Source of the DNA: Streptomyces sp. H27-H5
GTDB taxonomy: Bacteria > Actinomycetota > Actinomycetes > Streptomycetales > Streptomycetaceae
Length of the DNA stretch: 64,000 nt
Assembly (NCBI RefSeq): GCF_026627505.1
Contig: NZ_JAPNLK010000040.1
Location: 16,113 to 80,112, forward strand
Direction: 5' to 3'
Shown: positions 61,200 through 64,000 of the stretch, piece after piece
Layout of the letters: every line of letters begins with the position of its first letter
How positions within the stretch are numbered: the first letter of the stretch is position 1
Notes under the pieces: model-generated
Databases searched by the model: none
What the model saw: only the letters and a program-made list of their open reading frames with translations
Told to the model about the DNA's origin: nothing
Position numbers and translations under genes: made by a program

Positions 61200-62074
61200 G
61201 CGCCGTGACAGAGGTGGCCGTGACCGAGGTGGCCGACGGCTACCGCGCGGGCCGTACGCTGCCGTTGCGCGTGGAGGCGCTGCGCCAGTGGCGCCGGCGG
61301 CGGACACTGGTGATGGGCGGGATCCTCGCGGCGCTCCCCTTCATCATGATCATCGCTTTCGCGGTGGGCGGCACGCCCGACGAACGCGGTGGCGGCAACG
61401 GCCGGATCACCCTGATCGACACGGCGACGGCCTCGGGCGCGAACTTCGCGGCCACCTGCCTGTTCGTGTCGGCCGGCTTCCTCCTGGTGGTACCGGTCGC
61501 GCTGTTCTGCGGGGACACCGTCGCCTCGGAGGCGAGCTGGTCCTCGCTCCGCTACCTGCTGGCCTCGCCGGTGCCCCGGGCCCGCCTGCTGTGGAGCAAG
61601 CTGGTGGTGGCCCTCGGGTTCAGCCTCGCGGCGATGGTGCTGCTGCCGGTGGTGGCGTTGGCGGCGGGCACGGTCGCGTACGGCTGGGGGCCGCTGAAGC
61701 TGCCCACCGGCGGGACGTTGGCGGCCGGTGACACGCTGCCGAGGCTCGCGATCGCCGTCGCGTTCGTCTTCGTCTCGCAGCTGGTCACGGCCGGACTGGC
61801 GTTCTGGCTGTCGACGCGGACGGACGCGCCGCTCGGCGCGGTGGGCGGGGCGGTCGGGCTGACGATCGTCGGGAACGTCCTGGACGCGGTGACCGCGCTC
61901 GGATCGTGGCGCGAGTTCCTGCCCGCGCACTGGCAGTTCGCGTGGGCGGACGCCCTCCAGCCCCACCTGGAGTGGGGCGGGATGATCAAGGGCACGGTGG
62001 TGTCGGTGTCGTACGCGGTGGTGCTGTTCGCGCTCGCGTTCCGGGGCTTCTCCCGCAAGGACATCGTGTCCTAA
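61196..62074 (+). CDS. ABC transporter permease (ABC-2 type)
   Basis: 292-aa permease with six or more hydrophobic segments (TLVMGGILAALPFIMIIAFAVGG; FVSAGFLLVVPVALFCGD; LVVALGFSLAAMVLLPVVALAAGTVAY). It is coupled to the hydrolase-ATPase gene by GTGA overlap and is evidently its membrane partner. The motif VASEASWSSLRYLLASPVPRARLLWSK is typical of ABC-2 permeases. Substrate unknown. Confidence 0.86.
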   Translation: MSAVTEVAVTEVADGYRAGRTLPLRVEALRQWRRRRTLVMGGILAALPFIMIIAFAVGGTPDERGGGNGRITLIDTATASGANFAATCLFVSAGFLLVVPVALFCGDTVASEASWSSLRYLLASPVPRARLLWSKLVVALGFSLAAMVLLPVVALAAGTVAYGWGPLKLPTGGTLAAGDTLPRLAIAVAFVFVSQLVTAGLAFWLSTRTDAPLGAVGGAVGLTIVGNVLDAVTALGSWREFLPAHWQFAWADALQPHLEWGGMIKGTVVSVSYAVVLFALAFRGFSRKDIVS

Positions 62075-62180
62075 CCGGCCGCCGCCCGGCGGGCGTTCGC
62101 ACGTGCTGCCCACGGGCGGACAGGGCGGTGACCCCGGGCCGGGCGCCGTGACACGGTGAACCTTTGCGGTCACAGCACTG

Positions 62181-62342
62181 GGTCCTGTCGTCAAAGTGGC
62201 GCCGGTAGGGCCCGCGGTGTCCGGTGCCGTGCATCGCAAGGCGCAGCGGCGCCCGTGTACTGGACGTACTCGGGTGCCCCGACAACGCGGCGAGGTGCGG
62301 TACCAGGCGCCGCGGGCCAGGCGAGACTTCGACGACAGGACC
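62181..62342. mobile_element. 162-bp MITE-like element with 17-bp terminal inverted repeats
   Basis: Left end GGTCCTGTCGTCAAAGT (62181-62197) is matched by the complement of ACTTCGACGACAGGACC (62326-62342) with one mismatch. The interior has no gene. Its right end coincides with the stop codon of the dehydrogenase gene, so the element inserted just at the gene's 3' end. No clear target-site duplication is visible. I recall short elements with these ends as a recurring Streptomyces sequence, but its transposase family is uncertain. Confidence 0.6.
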
Positions 62343-63310
62343 TAGCGGAGCACCCGGACGGGCGCACCGTCGAGGTACGCGCGGATGTCCTCGACGGCCT
62401 CGCCGTAGTACGTCGCGTAGTTGTCCCGCGTGACGTAGCCCAGGTGGGGCGTGGCCAACAGGTGGGGCGTCGTGCGCACGGGATGGTCCCGCGGCAGCGG
62501 TTCGATGTCGAAGACGTCAAGACCGGCGCCCGCGATCCGCCCCTCGCGCAGGGCCTCGATCAGCGCGTCCTGGTCGACGATGGCCGCCCGCGAGGTGTTG
62601 ACGAGGTAAGCGGAGGGGCGCATCAGCGCGAGTTCCGGCGCCCCGATCAGGCCGCGGGTGCGGTCGCCCAGCGCGAGGTGGACGGACACGAAGTCGCTCT
62701 CCGCGAGGAGTTCCCGCTGGGACCCGGCCAGGGTCACCCCCACCTCGTCGGCGCGTTCCCTCGTGAGGTTCCGGCTCCAGGCCGTGACCTCCATGCCGAA
62801 GGCGAGGCCGATCCGGGCCACCCGGCCGCCGATCTTCCCGAGGCCGAGCAGGCCGAGCCGGCGTCCGTGCAGGTCGGCGCCGAGGGTCTGCTGCCAGGGC
62901 CCTCCGGTGCGCAGGGCGGTGTTCTCGGGAACGATGCCGCGCGCCAGGGCCAGCAGCAGCGCCCAGGTGAGTTCGACGGGCGGGGTGGAGGAACTGCCGG
63001 TGCCGCACACGGTGACGCCGTTGCGCGCGGCGGCGGCGTGGTCGATGACGGAGTTGCGCATGCCGCTCGCGACGAGCAGGGCGAGGCGGGGCAGCCGGTC
63101 GAGCAACGAGGCCGGGAAGGCAACCCGTTCGCGCAGGGTGACGACGATGTCGAAGTCGGCCAGGCGGGCCGCGAGCCGGTCCTCGTCGTCCAGGTGGTCC
63201 CGGTAGGTGACCACCTCCACCCGGTCCGCGATCGTGGACCAGTCGGCGGAGGCGGCCGCCACGTCCTGGTGGTCGTCGAGAACGGCGCAGCGGAGCGAGG
63301 TCGTGGTCAC
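62342..63310 (-). CDS. D-2-hydroxyacid dehydrogenase family protein
   Basis: 322-aa NAD(P)-dependent oxidoreductase. Nucleotide-binding LGLLGLGKIGGRVARIGLAFGM, the conserved Arg in VNTSRAAIVDQDALIEAL, the Glu in GLDVFDIEP and the catalytic His in ATPHLGYVT are all in place. It starts at a GTG whose bases overlap the stop of the aldo-keto reductase-like gene (GTGA). The stop TAG abuts the MITE. The specific substrate (for example glyoxylate, hydroxypyruvate) is not set by sequence. Confidence 0.9.
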   Translation of the reverse strand: MTTTSLRCAVLDDHQDVAAASADWSTIADRVEVVTYRDHLDDEDRLAARLADFDIVVTLRERVAFPASLLDRLPRLALLVASGMRNSVIDHAAAARNGVTVCGTGSSSTPPVELTWALLLALARGIVPENTALRTGGPWQQTLGADLHGRRLGLLGLGKIGGRVARIGLAFGMEVTAWSRNLTRERADEVGVTLAGSQRELLAESDFVSVHLALGDRTRGLIGAPELALMRPSAYLVNTSRAAIVDQDALIEALREGRIAGAGLDVFDIEPLPRDHPVRTTPHLLATPHLGYVTRDNYATYYGEAVEDIRAYLDGAPVRVLR

Positions 63311-64000
63311 CGCCCCCCCGCGCCGGCGCCGCCGATGCCGTCGATGGCGTCGATCTCGGCGAGCAGCGCGGCCTCCAGGGGCCGGTCGGCGACGGCCGCG
63401 TTGGCCCGCACCTGCTCGGCGGAGGTGGCGCCCGCGATCACTGAGGCACAGCCCGGCTGCGCGGAGAGCCAGCCGATGGCGAGTTCCAGGACCGTGCGGC
63501 CGTACTTCCCGGCGAGGCCGGCCAGTGCCTCGACGATGTCCAGGCGCTCGTCGGTGAGGTAGGCGTCACGGCCTTCGAGGCGCGAACCGGGCGGGACGGG
63601 CGCGCCGCGCCGGATCTTGCCGGTGAGCAGACCGTTGGCCAGGGGGAAGTACGGGAGCACGCCGACGCCGTGGTGCAGGGCGGCCGGGACGAGTTCCCGT
63701 TCGGCGGACCGCTGGAGCAGCGACCATTCGTTCTGCGCCGACACGAAGGGCGCGGCGCCGATCTCCCGGGCGACGTGGGCGGCTTCGGTGAGCTGCCAAC
63801 CGCTGAGGTTGGAGTGTCCGATGTAGCGGACCTTGCCCTCGGTGACGAGTTCGGTGAGCGCGGCGAGGGTCTCGGCGATGGGGACGGCGCCGGCTCCGTC
63901 CATGGTGGCGGCCTCCAGCGTCTCCCGGGGGATCGCCTGGAGTCCGGCAAAGAAGATGATCATGTTGTAGCCCATCCACTGCCAGGCCGAGATGTTGACC
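63307..64000 (-). CDS. Sugar-ABC-permease/aldo-keto reductase chimeric ORF (partial)
   Basis: The gene continues past the right edge. Visible sequence begins as an MalF/MalG-type sugar permease (NISAWQWMGYNMIIFFAGLQ, then AIPRETLEAATMDGAG, the EAA-loop motif) and changes at about 63890 to an aldo-keto reductase C-terminal part (VPIAETLAALTELVTEGKVRYIGHSNLSGW, QNEWSLLQRS, YFPLANGLLTGKIRRG). The reductase lacks the N-terminal barrel half with the catalytic Asp, Tyr and Lys, so it should be inactive. The open frame runs through the junction. Likely a deletion fusing two genes. Confidence 0.65.
   Translation of the reverse strand, partial: VNISAWQWMGYNMIIFFAGLQAIPRETLEAATMDGAGAVPIAETLAALTELVTEGKVRYIGHSNLSGWQLTEAAHVAREIGAAPFVSAQNEWSLLQRSAERELVPAALHHGVGVLPYFPLANGLLTGKIRRGAPVPPGSRLEGRDAYLTDERLDIVEALAGLAGKYGRTVLELAIGWLSAQPGCASVIAGATSAEQVRANAAVADRPLEAALLAEIDAIDGIGGAGAGGR

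Noticed and set aside
1..64000. tRNA, rRNA, CRISPR array or prophage
   Set aside because: No tRNA-like cloverleaf or TpsiC-type sequence, no regularly spaced repeats, and no integrase or phage structural genes were seen by eye; a scan with dedicated tools could still find a tRNA.

Overview
This 64 kb window is chromosomal DNA of a Streptomyces or very close relative. It is very GC-rich, third codon positions are strongly G/C, genes are densely packed with many 4-base start/stop overlaps, and the families seen are typical of that genus: a SigB/SigF-like sigma factor, HXXEE and DUF6126 membrane proteins, a MerR-sliding clamp fusion, GntR regulators and secreted hydrolases. I saw no rRNA, tRNA, CRISPR array, integrase or phage genes. 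The only mobile element I can support is a 162-bp MITE-like element near the right end.

Layout. 1-2.5 kb: glycine betaine/proline-type ABC importer (left gene cut by the window). 2.8-4.9 kb: VanZ-like membrane protein, SigB/SigF-like sigma factor and a divergent winged-helix protein. 5.0-9.1 kb: secreted CBM3-GH16 glycanase and GH20 hexosaminidase with a divergent GntR/UTRA regulator and palindromic operator candidates. 9.2-13.2 kb: a second GntR, then two divergent IucA/IucC siderophore synthetases around a perfect inverted repeat. 13.2-19.2 kb: methyltransferase, secreted FAD oxidase, secreted trypsin-like protease, HXXEE/AEC membrane proteins, small ORFs. 19.4-23.8 kb: NarL-type two-component pair, DUF1023 hydrolase and membrane acyltransferase. 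24.1-28.5 kb: DUF350 protein, a GNAT/ATP-grasp fusion and a degenerate adenylation domain fused to a membrane domain. 28.6-31.1 kb: ABC exporter behind a textbook MerR/SoxR-type promoter, and a VOC protein.

31.2-39.6 kb is the most interesting block. A caspase-like protein runs head-on into a four-gene operon encoding a macro-domain protein, an MbcA/ParS-type antitoxin-like protein, a RES-domain NAD+ phosphorylase and a 1337-residue helical-repeat/CHAT protease. It combines NAD+/ADP-ribose enzymes with two clan CD proteases and looks like an uncharacterised NAD-centred conflict (toxin-antitoxin or phage-defence) system.

40-45.5 kb: MerR/clamp fusion, a decayed AfsR-like ATPase, and the gluconate genes gntR-gntK-gntP. 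45.5-49.4 kb: ESX-like small protein, hydrolase-like protein without a visible nucleophile, P450 and a degenerate beta-lactamase-fold protein. 49.6-58.3 kb: a large secreted subtilase, an MFS exporter, two back-to-back gene fragments, an XRE-cupin/DUF6126 pair and an ATP-dependent DNA ligase. 58.4-64 kb: a secreted hydrolase fused to an ABC ATPase with its permease, the MITE, a 2-hydroxyacid dehydrogenase, and a sugar-permease/aldo-keto reductase chimera running off the end.

Several places (about 41.1, 55.26 and 63.89 kb) carry broken or fused genes that look like deletion junctions, suggesting active local decay, or possibly assembly problems.
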